Positions 31,801-43,390 are shown, numbered from the stretch's first letter. The stretch is DNA of 64,000 bases from Alloascoidea africana (GCA_030581615.1 JAKTTT010000026.1:1-64000), one strand, 5' to 3'. Program-made: numbers and translations. Notes: generated by a model from the letters alone, not told the origin.

Positions 31801-33707
31801 GCCCACACTCGATAGTAGAAGATGAAGATTACGATTCGGATGATGATGAAGAGAAACAGAGACAAATGGTGGATTGTGACCCAGCATATATTTTGGCAAT
31901 CTGTCCTCGCGACCCCATCGTATGGAGTGGTCCAATTCTAGAAATCAGAAGTTGTGACCCTCAGGCCGTAAGTGACATGAAGGCGGGCCGTGTTAAACTC
32001 GTTGTGGAAGGACGCTCGAATTCACTCCCCTTTGCAAGAGCAAAGTTTTCAAGAGCAGTGGGGGAAACTGTCGGGAATATTACCAAGACCAGAGCCTATC
32101 TTCCAAAAGTCAACCATGAACTACTCAGAGCCTCAAGATTATACTCCAAACTATCGATCGCTGTAATCGAATGCACTTCCATAATCAGAAAACATACGGA
32201 AGGATTGGGTTGCCAGGAACTCATCAATAACATATTTGTGTTTGCTAGAGACTTGGGGAAACAGCTCTTACGAATCAGTGATACTGCAAGGGGCTCCTCC
32301 ATAACCAGGAAGCTTATAAATTTGAGTATAGACTGGGTCAGTTTCGTAAGTGACGACTGCGTGCCGTCGGACCCAAAGACATTTAGATGGACCGTTTCAG
32401 CCCTCGAATTTTCAATGGAAATGACCAAAGACTTTAACATCCTTGCCGTGACCGATGAGCAATTCCACACCCTGCAGTCCAAAGTCGCCAGGTGTATGAC
32501 TCTGTTAATATCACATTTTGACATTATGGGTGCCAGATCGAGTGCTGCAGAAAAGCGACGTATTCAAAAATGGTCCAAAAAGAGAAACATTTCCAATTTC
32601 AACAGTGAACATGACGAAGACATTCTGAAAATGGTCAGTGAGGAAGTCATGAAAAAAATTGACATGTTGGAGGAATCCAGAAGAGAAGCACATAGAAATC
32701 AAAACACTGTCGGAAAAGTGCTCGACGACCGCGATTCTGAAAATAAATTCCTAACATTCTTGGCCTCCAGTTTTACAAGCGTCACGATCAAATGGCAGCA
32801 AGGCGAATATATTGGTGGCGGGGCTTTCGGCTCCGTCTATACTGCCGTCAACCTTGACTCTGGTGAGGTCATGGCCGTGAAAGAAATACGACTCCACGAC
32901 AGTAAATCTGTACGCCGGATAGTGCCCCTGATAAAGGACGAAATGACCGTGTTAGAAATGCTGAACCATCCCAACATTGCCCAATATTACGGAGTCGAGA
33001 TACATAGAGATAAGGTCTACCTGTTTATGGAATTCTGCCAAGGTGGATCCCTAGCCTCTCTATTAGAGCATGGCCGGATAGAGGACGAAACGGTGATCCA
33101 GGTCTACACACTACAAATGCTTGAAGGCCTTGCGTACCTGCATGAATCCGGGATAGTACATCGCGATCTTAAGCCTGAAAACGTTTTACTGGACCACATG
33201 GGTATCATCAAGTTTATCGATTTTGGAGCTGCAAAAGTTATTGCAGTATCTGGTCGAACCGGAATCATGGGATTGTCGAATAACAGAGGGACGATGCGAG
33301 GAACCAGGCTCAACAGCATAACTGGCACTCCAATGTACATGTCACCGGAGGTGATTCGGGGCACAATCAGAGGGGAAGGCCGTGACTCGTGCGTCGATAT
33401 TTGGTCTCTTGGATGTATAGTATTGGAAATGGCGACGGGACGTCGACCTTGGGCTAACCAAGATAACGAATGGAGCATAATGTATGACATTGGAGCAGGC
33501 CATATACCCCAATTCCCGACCCCGGATCAGATGAGCGAGGGCGGGCGGAGGTTTTTGACCAAATGCCTTGAGCCCGATCCCATGAAGCGTTTCTCTGCAA
33601 TTAAACTTCTCGAAGACCCTTGGATTATGGAAATCAGATTGGAAGCCTTTGGTAATTTTGAAAGTGGTGGGTCGAGCACCGATATCAGTGGAACTCTATC
33701 GTTATAA
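28839..33707 (+). CDS. SSK2: Ssk2/Ssk22 MAP kinase kinase kinase of the HOG pathway
   Basis: 1,622 residues from the ATG at 28839 (MSQPSEPPDVSS); the frame is open 34 codons further up but starts in repeat-rich leader. The N-terminal 340 residues are Ser/Ala/Asn-rich and probably disordered. Residues about 350-1300 form the conserved regulatory region (Ssk1-binding and autoinhibitory part in S. cerevisiae). The kinase domain is at about 1319-1596: IGGGAFGSVY loop, MAVKEI lysine, HPNIAQYYGVEIHRDKVYLF, HRDLKPENVLL catalytic loop, DFGAAK, GTPMYMSPEVI, DIWSLGC. These match Ssk2 very closely. Known role: activated by Ssk1 after osmotic stress; phosphorylates Pbs2. Intronless, unlike its neighbours. 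Confidence 0.95.
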   Translation: MSQPSEPPDVSSRRRRLTAGVQPRPQIDLDDFLVQRARKRDHSSSSSRSSTLSSSSSSSASISASASTTGPASNAASAAASASSSSAKDAHDSLERTGSDPKLAFRYSASSASVYSRTPKSESATSNPSTPFSISPTLTRIPLEDDLFKDNHPPRTADLDKWDDHDQIYLASSAATPAAAAPEPLALPPASPRRLPPLATNSSTPDLQQSRRKITTPVSPALPPTILSATAAAASAAAASARPDSPARSMSNGYVPTTSSSLHIYPSNSSNAISSKAGSIANSNNSSSSSSNISNSSNNTIGNNTSANNINSGIQRNSKLINSNVTASSAYRTNDARIRDRQAQDKTNRYLAQERAYIKKIKHDFNDPYYTKAVPSEITESESESEDDESLFSENQTDVISNISSLSSSKADYVPYNAGTVISHKDNGNPMVKERLEWQAMLSSVMNGDVLRSEKTKISSEEDSSYLKERYKENIYLWLRAKLLGRTIEGQKRVFEYSRTLVDDVITEILEFKVNHNKDCTIPPMDQINNILLKWDNCQALWPTSRDMQRDKPRCDKQDFKDRLDALIAWSTVTASIRQEIDSFKEWTKDENIDVAAVPKPKEPTGKDKMPVEDRSFAERILKQKDIDAIFQKRIFNAIDALSVKAKETQIEFGDIFADLELPPYIEDLLTLIMFPIKLIKEIIRLRLVYAQKLAKPTMMMIDQMIGDFHSYIKLSIEIKRRVVSFVSSQEGWNLESYLDEENFDSAVLECVQYYLVLLHRKLLDSNSTSESHGVNTSSSSSTTTTSFTRSSKTFRTFKEPDELYHRWLFLKKLGFTINGGGELIASQFSALTSKMVSRLLAYFRNQLNGPPIRTKTEVNRWYTTTVDNIGALQRRLLRFSGKLEKVLRNASEFEVHQSRAADFINLLKETGHFLVYTSGKVETNGVYLIASPDLFEKYDRIERILVSSGLDGKEDVFQRQLKEQQDLEQKRQQGGGGGGGLVGTGIGPHSIVEDEDYDSDDDEEKQRQMVDCDPAYILAICPRDPIVWSGPILEIRSCDPQAVSDMKAGRVKLVVEGRSNSLPFARAKFSRAVGETVGNITKTRAYLPKVNHELLRASRLYSKLSIAVIECTSIIRKHTEGLGCQELINNIFVFARDLGKQLLRISDTARGSSITRKLINLSIDWVSFVSDDCVPSDPKTFRWTVSALEFSMEMTKDFNILAVTDEQFHTLQSKVARCMTLLISHFDIMGARSSAAEKRRIQKWSKKRNISNFNSEHDEDILKMVSEEVMKKIDMLEESRREAHRNQNTVGKVLDDRDSENKFLTFLASSFTSVTIKWQQGEYIGGGAFGSVYTAVNLDSGEVMAVKEIRLHDSKSVRRIVPLIKDEMTVLEMLNHPNIAQYYGVEIHRDKVYLFMEFCQGGSLASLLEHGRIEDETVIQVYTLQMLEGLAYLHESGIVHRDLKPENVLLDHMGIIKFIDFGAAKVIAVSGRTGIMGLSNNRGTMRGTRLNSITGTPMYMSPEVIRGTIRGEGRDSCVDIWSLGCIVLEMATGRRPWANQDNEWSIMYDIGAGHIPQFPTPDQMSEGGRRFLTKCLEPDPMKRFSAIKLLEDPWIMEIRLEAFGNFESGGSSTDISGTLSL

Positions 33708-33981
33708 GGAAATAGAGAAGGGAGGTGGTGAATTAGTGTTATTTATTTATGAATGCTGGACGTTTGTGAAGGGAGCCGATATACTCCTTCTTCTGGTTTG
33801 TTGTGTTTTATTCTTTCTGAATAACTAGTTTTCTCTCTGCGACATTTTAATGCTAATAAGTTTGTTTTTTTTTAAATTTTTTTTATTTTATTCTTTTGTC
33901 TTTATTTTCTATTTTCTATTATTACTGCTCAATAAATGTATACTGTGTATTAGTACTACTATTCTACCTCTATCTCGATGC

Positions 33982-34876
33982 TTAAATGCGAGGCTTTCCC
34001 TCGGCTTCGGGCTTGTGTTTGTCGAGTTCGTTGAGGGGCTAAAAGCGGGATAGGAAAAGAGAGTCAGTACAGTACGTATAACCAGCCATACAAAAAATAA
34101 GAGAAAAGGACATACGTGTTTTCTAGCAGAGCCAATGTGTTTTGTATGGGTACCCCTTGCGAAAATGGTCTTTTGGTCTGCATTGTAAAAATTGATGTTT
34201 GTGAATGCCAAGGTTCCTCCAGCTTTGGTACAGAGACATTCCTAGAATCGGTGTTTGGTTTTAGTGCCGATTTTCGTTTTCAACCTCAATCTCTATTGTA
34301 ATGATGCCAGTCCCTGAGTGAAAAAAAAAAAAAAAAGACTTACGACAAATATACTCTCGCCAACGAGCCCCCCAGAGGCAAGATACTGGATGCTGATATC
34401 AGTGCTGACGCCCGTAGCAAAGAACCCTCTAGACGCCACGGCCAAGGACCCGCCCAGGTCGACCAGCCCTGCGATGCAGGCACCGTGAAGAATCTTCAAT
34501 CGGTTCTGGAGCAGGTATTAGTCATTTGTTGTTCCCTGTGATCATCATGGTCCAATACAAACCGTGTGCTTCTTTTCGATCTTCAGAGATAAGTACACCT
34601 TCCCCGGAGTTGCTTCAAGTAGGTTCAGCTTTGCTCATAGTTGTTAGACACAATTGTCGATAGAAAAACAAAAGTGCTGCTTGTATGTGCACATCTGCGC
34701 AATATATATCATACCTTATCAATAAGAGTTGGCTCTAATCCACTGGTTTTGAGGAAGTCGTTCCAGACCTAATCATTGGATAGAAAGGTTTGGTTTAGTT
34801 CAACATGGCTCGGAATAGGTAGACAACAAGGCGAATAATAGTTTCGTACTCTTTGAACAAAAGTTTTGGTGGCCAT
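33982..34876 (-). CDS. Hotdog-fold acyl-CoA thioesterase (ACOT13-like), six exons
   Basis: Exons (minus strand): 34850-34876, 34715-34768, 34563-34628, 34344-34505, 34116-34241, 33982-34038. They join in phase 0 at every junction to give 163 residues. Introns are 57-102 bp with AG acceptors; two donors are unusual (GTACGA, GTTTGT). The fold is clear from the 4HBT signature ILHGACIAGLVDLGGSLAVA, followed by GVSTDISIQYLASGGLVGE, as in human ACOT13/THEM2 and related fungal proteins. Expected activity: hydrolysis of acyl-CoA thioesters, often at mitochondria. No clear targeting signal in MATKTFVQR. A CACGTG motif at 34997-35002 lies 120 bp upstream. The first and third introns are the least certain. 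Confidence 0.8.
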
Positions 34877-35545
34877 CACTAGAAACCGAGAAGAGGAATA
34901 GGAAGAAATCACAAATCAGAACAGTTTCCTATCGATCTTTGGCCCGAGAGTGGGAAGGGCTTCATCTGTCTTAAATACTGGGGAGAGGGTCCACGGCACG
35001 TGCACTCACCACCGCCCAGGTTTGGTCTTGAGACCTTCAATATCGAAGGAAGGGTCTCCGGCGATATGTGTGCCGAGCATTATTAGTTGCTAGCAGATCC
35101 TAGTTTTGATGCCTTTCATAGCTTTCAACTGAAATCTTGAGTCTATCTAACGATGTTGGTGGAGACATTTTTGAGGCAATCTTGGATGAAACATTTTGTC
35201 AAAGCAACTGAAATCGATCCCTGGATTCTCCGAGTATTCTTCACTTGAAGCTGCCAATTTAACGTAAGCATTCGTACGGCTAGATCAGTGACGGCTCTGG
35301 AAACTCTACAATCAAACCAACTTTTTGCTGTGTATGCAGCTTCTTCGATTTGGGGACTTCTGTTCCTTTTGGTGGAGAGATTGAGGAAGACTGACACACA
35401 CAGCCTTGGGCTTTTTCGCTTCAGCGCAGTTCCGTCTCCTCGAAACCTGGAAAACCTACATGTAAGGGGTTTGTTGTTTGTTTCTTATTTTTCTTTTTTT
35501 TTTAATTGGCTATATCAGAGAAAATTCACGATAAGGAAGTAAAGA
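34877..35545. other. Intergenic between thioesterase and secreted protein
   Basis: Contains the thioesterase promoter with a CACGTG E-box. Opposing 84-codon open frames at 35143-35542 have no recognisable motif. Confidence 0.5.
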
Positions 35546-36160
35546 CTATCCAGCAACGACCACCGTATTGATTACTGTATTGACAACCTTGTGCACGACT
35601 GTACTCACGACCACGTTTTTATCAGCATTGCTAGCATCTTGGCCACCACCACCGGCCATTGTAACAGTCGCAATCTGTGTCGACTGTGCTCCAGCTGCGG
35701 ACACAGTTTCGGTGCCTGCTGTTATCACTTGAATGGCTGTGGAAGTAACGTAGATCACACCGTCTGTGTCGTCATCGGCTTTCTCGACTTCATTTTCTTC
35801 GGTCCATGTCTCCCCATCTGTGGCCGCTTCTAATCCATTGCTGGAGTCTCCATACACGTAAAGCGTGCCGGTAACCGTGCTATAAATGGTAGATTCGATG
35901 GGGTCCCCTACGACGGTCTCTGTCGTCGTTGATAAAATCGTTGATGAGACATCTGCCTCGTGCGCATGGTGAACATGACGAACCCGTGTTGTGGTAGATG
36001 TTTCCGTGTCGCCTGCCACCTGGGCTTGCACGACCTTGGTGACGAGAACGGTGGCCGCCTCCGTTACGACGACAATATCTGCGGCAAGGGTGGAGGAATG
36101 CAGTATTCCAAGGGAAAAGAATAAGAGACCTGCTGTAATGTGTCTCGATTTTACAAACAT
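35546..36160 (-). CDS. Small secreted Thr/Val-rich protein
   Basis: 204 residues with a clear signal peptide (MFVKSRHITAGLLFFSLGILHSS cut to stay short; cleavage near STLAA). The mature part is rich in Thr, Val and acidic residues, with repeated V-V-T/T-E-T motifs (VVVTEAATVLVTKVV, VYVTSTAIQVITAGTETV) of the kind seen at the N-terminus of yeast wall proteins. The C-terminus is hydrophobic (VVVSTVVHKVVNTVINTVVV) but broken by His, Lys and Asn, so a GPI signal is doubtful. No Cys pattern and no catalytic domain. Probably a wall or extracellular protein; the family is not recognised. Confidence 0.6.
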   Translation of the reverse strand: MFVKSRHITAGLLFFSLGILHSSTLAADIVVVTEAATVLVTKVVQAQVAGDTETSTTTRVRHVHHAHEADVSSTILSTTTETVVGDPIESTIYSTVTGTLYVYGDSSNGLEAATDGETWTEENEVEKADDDTDGVIYVTSTAIQVITAGTETVSAAGAQSTQIATVTMAGGGGQDASNADKNVVVSTVVHKVVNTVINTVVVAG

Positions 36161-38131
36161 GCTATGATGTTCTTAGTGAGCGACTAAAGTATAAGATGGG
36201 TTTAAGAAATGAAAGACAGACTTTACAGTAAAGCACTAGTAGGAGAGAGAGTTTATTCGTTATTTGTTGTTGGCTTGGACTGTTTAGTAGACTTCATGAG
36301 GTAGGTGCCTAATTACAAAAAATAATTAAATGTTGACATGCCTGGTTGTTTCAACTATAAGAATGTCATGGGTAAAACACCTGCCACTGTATGTTATTTG
36401 ATAAAGTCAACAATTGGATGCTTGACTACCTCTTTTGCCTTTGTACTCTAAAAAACCGATTCATCGTATTGTTAAGGGGATTCGAGTGAAGCGTAATTTT
36501 TACAGGGAGCTCTTCTTTCTGTATATACTTGATGAACAAAAAGCATTGTATTAGCTATTCCCATCAAAAAAGCCAACTAGAAACTGTCTGAAGATAGCAT
36601 TTGGGTTGCATGCTAAGCTCTTTTGTAACATCTTGATTGAAAAATAAGCAATACCAAATCTCTTGATCTTTTAAACTATTCTTTATAAGCAACTATTTGG
36701 TTCCGATATTTCTTCCATCACTTATCGTCGCCCGAAGGACAGAAGCAATTGACCAAGGCATCTGTCCTAATTCGGTTTTTTGATTCTGCTGATTATTGCA
36801 TAAGCCAAGTGTTAAATTGCAATTCTTATGGTGGTGGCCGGTGAGAGGAGCATCTACCCTTGATAGGCCGGCAGTATCGACATCGCCAAAAAGATTCTTA
36901 AAGGATTAAGCGCCGTTATTATCTCGGTATATGTATCGGCAAAGAGTTTTGCCGTATTCATTTGAACAACAAAAGCCGTTTCAGCAGGGCCTGGATTGAA
37001 ACGTGCTTATTCACAGTACTCGCTGTTCTCGGTGAAGCCCTCATTAACTTCTTCACATGTCTAACCTCTCATAGGTACTCGGCTAAAACTTGTTCTCCAA
37101 TTGTCTCTGACTTGCTTTTACTTTTATAGATCTGCACTGTTATCTCTTTCAAGCCTAATTCCACAGGCCAAGCTCATAGACATAATCCGATTTACGTTAA
37201 GCCTCAGATGGCATGAGCTGCAAATCTGTAAACTCTTTTTGGCATTTTGAGCCTGTTTGAAAACTATCTTAAGATTGTTCCTAGATATTGCTAAATTTTT
37301 GATGTTTACTCATTCTAGAAAAAGATTGTGTCAACAGCTACATCTTTTTAAGCTCGTTCTGTAATAGTTGCATGCTATTGGGCGATAAGAGTATCTCTCG
37401 AATTTGTAATCTATAGCGAAGTAGAGTTTGTAAAAATGGCAGATTGGCCTTGATACCTCTTTATCAGTTTTATTCTCTTGGTGCAGTAGACACAAAGTGT
37501 GACAGAACAGATAAAGAACAAGAACTTTTTTTTTCCAAAATGTTCTCTCCCCCACCGCTTTCTGCTCCTAAGCCTCAACCGCCACTCTATTCTGGTGGAT
37601 TAAAGTTTTGTAGAAACTTGAATACTTATGTTTGTTCGATTAATGGTTTCAGAACAAAGATATATGGGATGACCTAAATTGTGAGGCTTGTCTTAACCTT
37701 GTACCTTCAGTATACGTTGAAAAGCGCATGTGTAGGCCTAGCTGGCTCTTTGGAATATCATCTCGATGCTTTTCTTTTGATCACTCTTTTGAGGGTTCAA
37801 CATGCTTTTCGACTCAGCTTATGATGAAGTTAAAATATGCTGCTGACCTTCAGTGCGTTTTAAGGACATGATCTATGTGAATAGAAGGTGCTATCACCAA
37901 AAGTATTCTTCGGTTCCATCCTCATCACTTGGTCCTCAAGAATATTCTAGTACTTAAGTTATGTGATTATTTGTAGACTCGATGTTATAGTTCGGTCCAA
38001 TTTTAGATTGTATACTGTATTTGTATCGATCAAAGAATAATTTTGAAAACTGAACCTTCCATATACACAAGGTTGATAATTGGTAGCTGATCAGTAGGTA
38101 ATATGAGCAGTAATTTATACATTTAGAGGGT

Positions 38132-38256
38132 CTGTTATACTTGCTAGATGACAGAATCTAGTTTGTTAGGAGTTTTATCCGGAACAGTAGTCTGTATAAA
38201 GCTTGATCTATTAGAAATGAGAGAAAGAAGTTTCTGTCATCTAGCAAGTATAACAG
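38132..38256. repeat. Perfect 25-bp inverted repeat with 75-bp spacer
   Basis: Left arm 38132-38156 (CTGTTATACTTGCTAGATGA and on) is the exact reverse complement of right arm 38232-38256. The spacer is not palindromic. It could be a small MITE-like element or a strong hairpin; no target-site duplication is obvious and no second copy was seen in the window. Confidence 0.9.
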
Positions 38257-39199
38257 GGTAGAATTGAGATACACATTGAAAGGAGTAGTCTATATAAAAC
38301 AGTGTCAGACAGCTACAGTGGACTTGAATTATCTGACTATGACAATCTCCTTAATTTCGGTCATAACAGCCCATAGCATATACTCTAGAAACGGCCAAGA
38401 ATAGCATTAACGTTAATTTCAATAAAATGAAAGCTACTAGCAATTGACTTTACATCAAAGAAAGTCAAATCTTAAATAGCAAAATATTGTTTCTTAGTGA
38501 ACTGGGCTATGAAGGATTGCCTGTCAAACCAGAAAAAAATTGTGAGTATAATGCAAAGGTGAAAGCTACTCATGGGAATAACAAATGGGCAATTACGATT
38601 TGAATGATGTAAGTGCAATCTTAAGCATTGCCAAGAGGGCGATGTAAAGGATATTCCAATGTCCTAAGGTGGAGAGCTTGGGCATGATCTGATTCGGTAC
38701 AACTGAGATAGATATGGGATATTTCACGATAGCACTTACATTTCGGCCAAATTATTTTGGATCGGTTGGTAGAAAATAAGAACTCAAAGGACAAAGGGAC
38801 TTTCCAGAAGGATAATCTCCTTGAGAACAGTAAGATATCTCAAAAATGACTCAAAAGCCAAAATTTCGAGCTGCTAATAGATCTGTTTGGCCTTCCATCA
38901 CAAGCTCTCAAAGTGAATTCCAAAGAGAATCAGATGCAACTAGTCAAACTTTCGAGCAGAAATGACTGTGTTTGAAACCTCATTTTGCTATTTGATGGGG
39001 AGTATTTCAGATTGATGCCGTTTATCAAGCAATAGTGGTTTGTTGTTTTGGGAAACGTATCCATCCATGTGCAATGCTGCGTGATTTTGTTGATCTTTGG
39101 AGAACACTCCATCTTTTCGAAGCTCTGTTTGAGCTTGTTCCAGAGATTTTCTAATCGTCCGGGATTTTTTAAATTTGGTGTGAGGTGATCATGCTAGAA

Positions 39200-40120
39200 T
39201 CTCATCATACACACCTTTTCAGTTTTCTCTATTTTATCCTTTATTATACTCTTAATCATGTTGAACATCTTCTGAAGGGCTCCTATCTTGGATGAACTGC
39301 AGATACAATCAACTTTTAACAAATCTAGAACTAAATTCCTGCATTTATTATCTACAATAGATAATGGGGCAAGTGGAATCCTCAACGTTGGCAATCCTTC
39401 TTCTCAAAATGTTTCTCTGTTACTAGCCCTGCCACAACAGTCTACTTTGTCTAGATCTCCTAATTTCTTGTTGATAAATTACATCCTTTTTCCTATATCA
39501 GAAACACTAATCCTGATTCGAATCTTGATTTCTTCTTACAATAGAGATCCCCGATCTTTATATTACACTCTTCTAATCTGATCTGTCCTCCCAGTTTTGT
39601 TTTCAAAATACTAAAAACGCTTACTTATGAGCGAGTCAACTTCTACAGCTCCATCCAATCTCTTTCATCAACTTTATGTGTCTCAAGCCATACAACACGT
39701 ATTCTCTAGTAGCGGAATCTAATCAGGCTCTTCAGGCTATTAATCAATACTATAAACACGGTGCTCTACAGTTCAGATCTACTCTGCCAATCGAAGCACA
39801 TTGAGAACCAGAATGCTCAATTGACAGTTTCTTATGCTAACTTGAAGAACTTGGCTCAAGTAGAAAAAAATGGTCTTCCCCAGTTCAAGCTCGGGCTCGG
39901 GGCACCAGGTCCGTCTCCCCAGCTCTCTGGTTTTGAGGACGTGGCTCTAGTGTCATGGTTGAGCCACCAGGAAAGACGGGACTTTACTACATCCAGAGAT
40001 AACCAGAGTTCAAGACACGGTGCAATGGTCCATGTGATCCCAAGGGGCCAAGTTCAGAGATACAGAAGCGATAAATGCGTTAGTTCTGTTTATGTCGAAC
40101 ATTAAGAGTTGAATACTGTA
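39200..40120 (+). mobile_element. Possible fossil of an LTR retroelement 5' end
   Basis: A stretch ending with a TATA-like and T/C-rich leader (about 39300-39620) is followed by coding-like sequence that is more GC-rich than its surroundings and contains a gag-like segment. It looks broken, with multiple breaks, and no polymerase part is present. Family uncertain; clearly old. Low confidence. Confidence 0.25.
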
Positions 40121-40582
40121 TGGCCATCAGGAAGGTCAAACTTCGACGAGACTGATCAGATGATGAGAATAATCTCATTGATGGTTTTTACAGGTACTGA
40201 ATTACAGGGAAAGGCTAAAAGTTTCAGTCTAGAAATTGGAACGGGTTATAATAACCCAAGGCATTGGAATTGAGCACTCCGTAGTTCGTCTTAGTAGATA
40301 GGATCTATACCGTCAGCAATTGGCAAAACCATCACCTTCACTGTAGGGTTATTAACCCTACGAAGATACATTGATCGATCATTGTTCTAGACTGAGTGCA
40401 CCATTTCGTCTAACATGCTGCCGCTGAGCAAAGTGCAAAAATCGAATGTTGGTGGTTGGTGGCCGCCGGAGGCCGACTGTTGGATTCTTTGTGGCCACAA
40501 ACGATCCCCAAGATGTACTTCAGTCTACCTACATTAAAGATCTAATTTCCTGACACCATTTATACCACTGTTTATTAGATTA

Positions 40583-40975
40583 CTAAAGAAGCTCAATGTA
40601 TTTTGCATCCGGCAGTCCTCCGATGTATTGAGCCCAGATCTCATTGACAGCACCGGAGGGACAATGTTGGGAAAACTTTGGATCTACTGGACCAAAAGAT
40701 ACGGCAAGCATAGAATAAAAAATATCCGGATATTCTGGGTAGGTAACATCAAATTGTCTTTTATTATGGTTGTGTCTTAGTCTATATGTGTTTAATATCG
40801 AAGGACTGTTGAGATGCAGGATCGACATTGTCTATCTTTCATGGCACTTTCGAGCACCTTTTAATTATCATGATAATATGAGAATACCCAATCTTGAAAT
40901 TGAATTCCCTTCATGTATTTGCTCGCTGCCAACTGAGTATACTTTCTACAAAGATAATTTAGTTCAAAAATAGTA
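40583..40975 (-). other. Possible coding relic or exon, unknown
   Basis: Two minus-strand open stretches in different frames have protein-like composition: one reads LAASKYMKGIQFQDWVFSYY (about 40940-40870) and the next VTYPEYPDIFYSMLAVSFGP and on to a stop at 40583. They may be exons of an unrecognised gene or a decayed one. No family was recognised. Confidence 0.2.
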
Positions 40976-43021
40976 GAGTACTTGAGACTTGCTAATTCTC
41001 AGTATATTTTAAACTACATTACTAAACTAATGATCCAGCGCAGGCAAAACATGAGAAGAAGAGGAAAGTTGTATTGTTCATAGTGGCTGGCTATAAATGA
41101 TGACGTGAGAAAACACGTCTTGAACATTTTGGAACAATGTAACATTCGCAAATACAAGTAATCATCTAGCAGCTACATGTTGTGTTGGGTCTTTAACGGC
41201 TAATTTTAGTATATTATGTTAGCAAGATTCAATATTGTGATCAATATTAGAACTTTCTATCCAAGACTGAAAAACTTGTGCTTTCCTCTGATTCATGAAG
41301 AATTGCAAGCTTTTCATTAGTTGGCTCTTTTTGTAACCTTTTTAATTCACATTCTTTAATACACCCATACATACTAGTATAATTTTCTACAACGCAAGAC
41401 TATGACGATGAAGATCATCAATGATTTTCAACCAAGTTATTGTCATCATTAGAGTTCAAATTTCTACATGGATAAGGTCAAATCTGCATTCTTTCTACTA
41501 CCTCAGGCATAAAAGATTTTAAAATGCCTTCCTTTTATTTAGACGCATATTTATAACACAGCCAACCTTACTGTTCAGTTTAAATATATTTTTTAGCAGC
41601 TTGGTGGGTAAGGCAAGAAGCAGGATGGTCACCTGCATATTTAAAAGTGGGCAAATCTTCTAAAAGGATTTTTGGTCACATCTGACAATCTGGTTATTCT
41701 AGGAAGATACCCGGCCTCTGTTTTATAAAGGCCAAGAAGAGATATAGTCTCTAAGGATATTTAAGCACCGTAGTTACCCCAGATTCGCTACAACCGCCAA
41801 GATCTCCTAAGAAGAAATGGGTTTGTTTGTACCTCACCGGCTATCTAATATTATCTACTCTCTGTTAATTTTCAAGATCCGATTAGATATGGAGTTCTTT
41901 CAACCTTGTAAGAATAAAGAAAAGGAGCAATTTAGTATGGTATTCTATGTACAAATCTGAAAGATGGTGCATTCTATCGTTTTACCAGCTTGTACTGTTA
42001 CTGAAATCGTTAAATCGTTAAAGCGCTTTTTGTAAAGTCATGAGGACGCATCTCTATCCTACCATGACTGCATAAATGCATTCTGGCCGTCATCTTCCGG
42101 TTTTCGGTTACGTTCCCGGTTAAACATGATTCTGAGTGATGTCTACATTGAAAGAGACCCCTACAGCCTGTTTTTTTGATCTGAACGCGAAAAATAAGAC
42201 ACCAGTTCCAGAAGCTCAGTATTCTTAGCTTCAACTTTATCGTTAGGATCAGATCGGAGGGACTAAACGTTTCAAATATCTTCTCAACATGACTTATTCT
42301 ACGCCAAGACCCACATCTTCCTACCTCTTCTTACCTCCACGCCAAGAGATCCAAGCTGCTAGACTGAGGTGTAAGATGTGTCTGGAGTGCCACTTGACAG
42401 GGTATTGTGTTGACAGCTTAATTGCTGTTGCATCCCCTCAGTGGACACGTAATGGTAACAACACGTTGTGGGTGTAGTTGTAGGACACGTATTAGCAAAT
42501 TCAAAATGTCTTCAAATCAGAATTAATTTGGCTGTTTTCAGAGGCGACATGATGATATCAAACAGTGGCCTCAGGTTGGTATTGTAATCTTTTTTTCGCG
42601 TTCTTTTTGAAAACCTGTGTTTTTACTTAGCCTCTCTTTCCTTTCGCAGGGTGTCTTACGCGCTTTCAGTATTATGTACCTCTAGTGATTGACATGCAGC
42701 AGGATTGAAAGACAAAGCTGATGATCCACCAGATTCCAAAACAACATTGAAATCCTTGATCTGCTAGGCGCTGATAGATTACTCCAATATCGCTAGGTGC
42801 GCTCCATAAAATCTCATTTCACATCTTGGTTGGCTATTGTTCGCGGCGCGATGGTTCAGCCCCTTCTGCCGTTTTAGCCCATTTTGCCATGCAGCGCGTA
42901 ATTAATTTTACCCTATTCCGGTATCTCTGCACGTGCCTAAAACAGACAAAGAGATGGGGCTAATGGGTGTGTTTTGGCCCAAACAGGAAAAATAACGGCC
43001 ACGAGCGTAGCCGTTTTACAT

Positions 43022-43390
43022 TTACTTCCGCTTTGGGAGAACTGCCCAGCTTGTCAGTTGTGGACGCGCTTTCTCTTTGCAACGTGACCCCCCAGTAGCA
43101 AACTTCTGGAGCGTGTCGGGATCAATCGCAGGCACTATAGGAGGGAAGGGATGCTTGCTAGGGTCTGTTCTTTGCGAACAGGTCAGAAAACTTTGTTTTT
43201 TGGCCCGCCATATTATTATACCTTCTCTCTCGGCCTCTTTCTTCTTGCTCTTCTTTTCCAACTCGTGCCTGTGAAGAAGAGAATATGGCGTGTGCTCCCT
43301 ATTATAATCAAATGACAATGACGACAACAGCAAGAAACGTACCTATGCAACCGGTTCACCCTGGGAAGCTTAACATCTTTCGGTTTATTC
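43022..43390 (-). CDS. Possible spliced gene, 3' part only, unknown function
   Basis: Three exons, 43343-43390, 43222-43268 and 43022-43164, join in frame with GT-AG introns of 74 and 57 bp. The product is basic: NKPKDVKLPRVNRLHRHELE, then KKSKKKEAERED, PSKHPFPPIVPAIDPDTL and a C-terminal TSWAVLPKRK. An acceptor (ctctctgcag) precedes 43390, but I found no ATG exon before it. It lies antisense to the first exon proposed for the gene at 43285-45305, so at least one of the two models is wrong or the start of the plus-strand gene is the later ATG at 43459. The family is not recognised. Confidence 0.3.

Larger units (their letters stand above)
36161..43021. other. Gene-poor region, about 6.9 kb
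   Basis: AT-rich sequence with no intact gene I can recognise. It contains the perfect inverted repeat at 38132-38256, a possible LTR-element fossil at about 39200-40120, and a possible coding relic at 40583-40975. 40981-42280 shows nothing. Confidence 0.5.
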
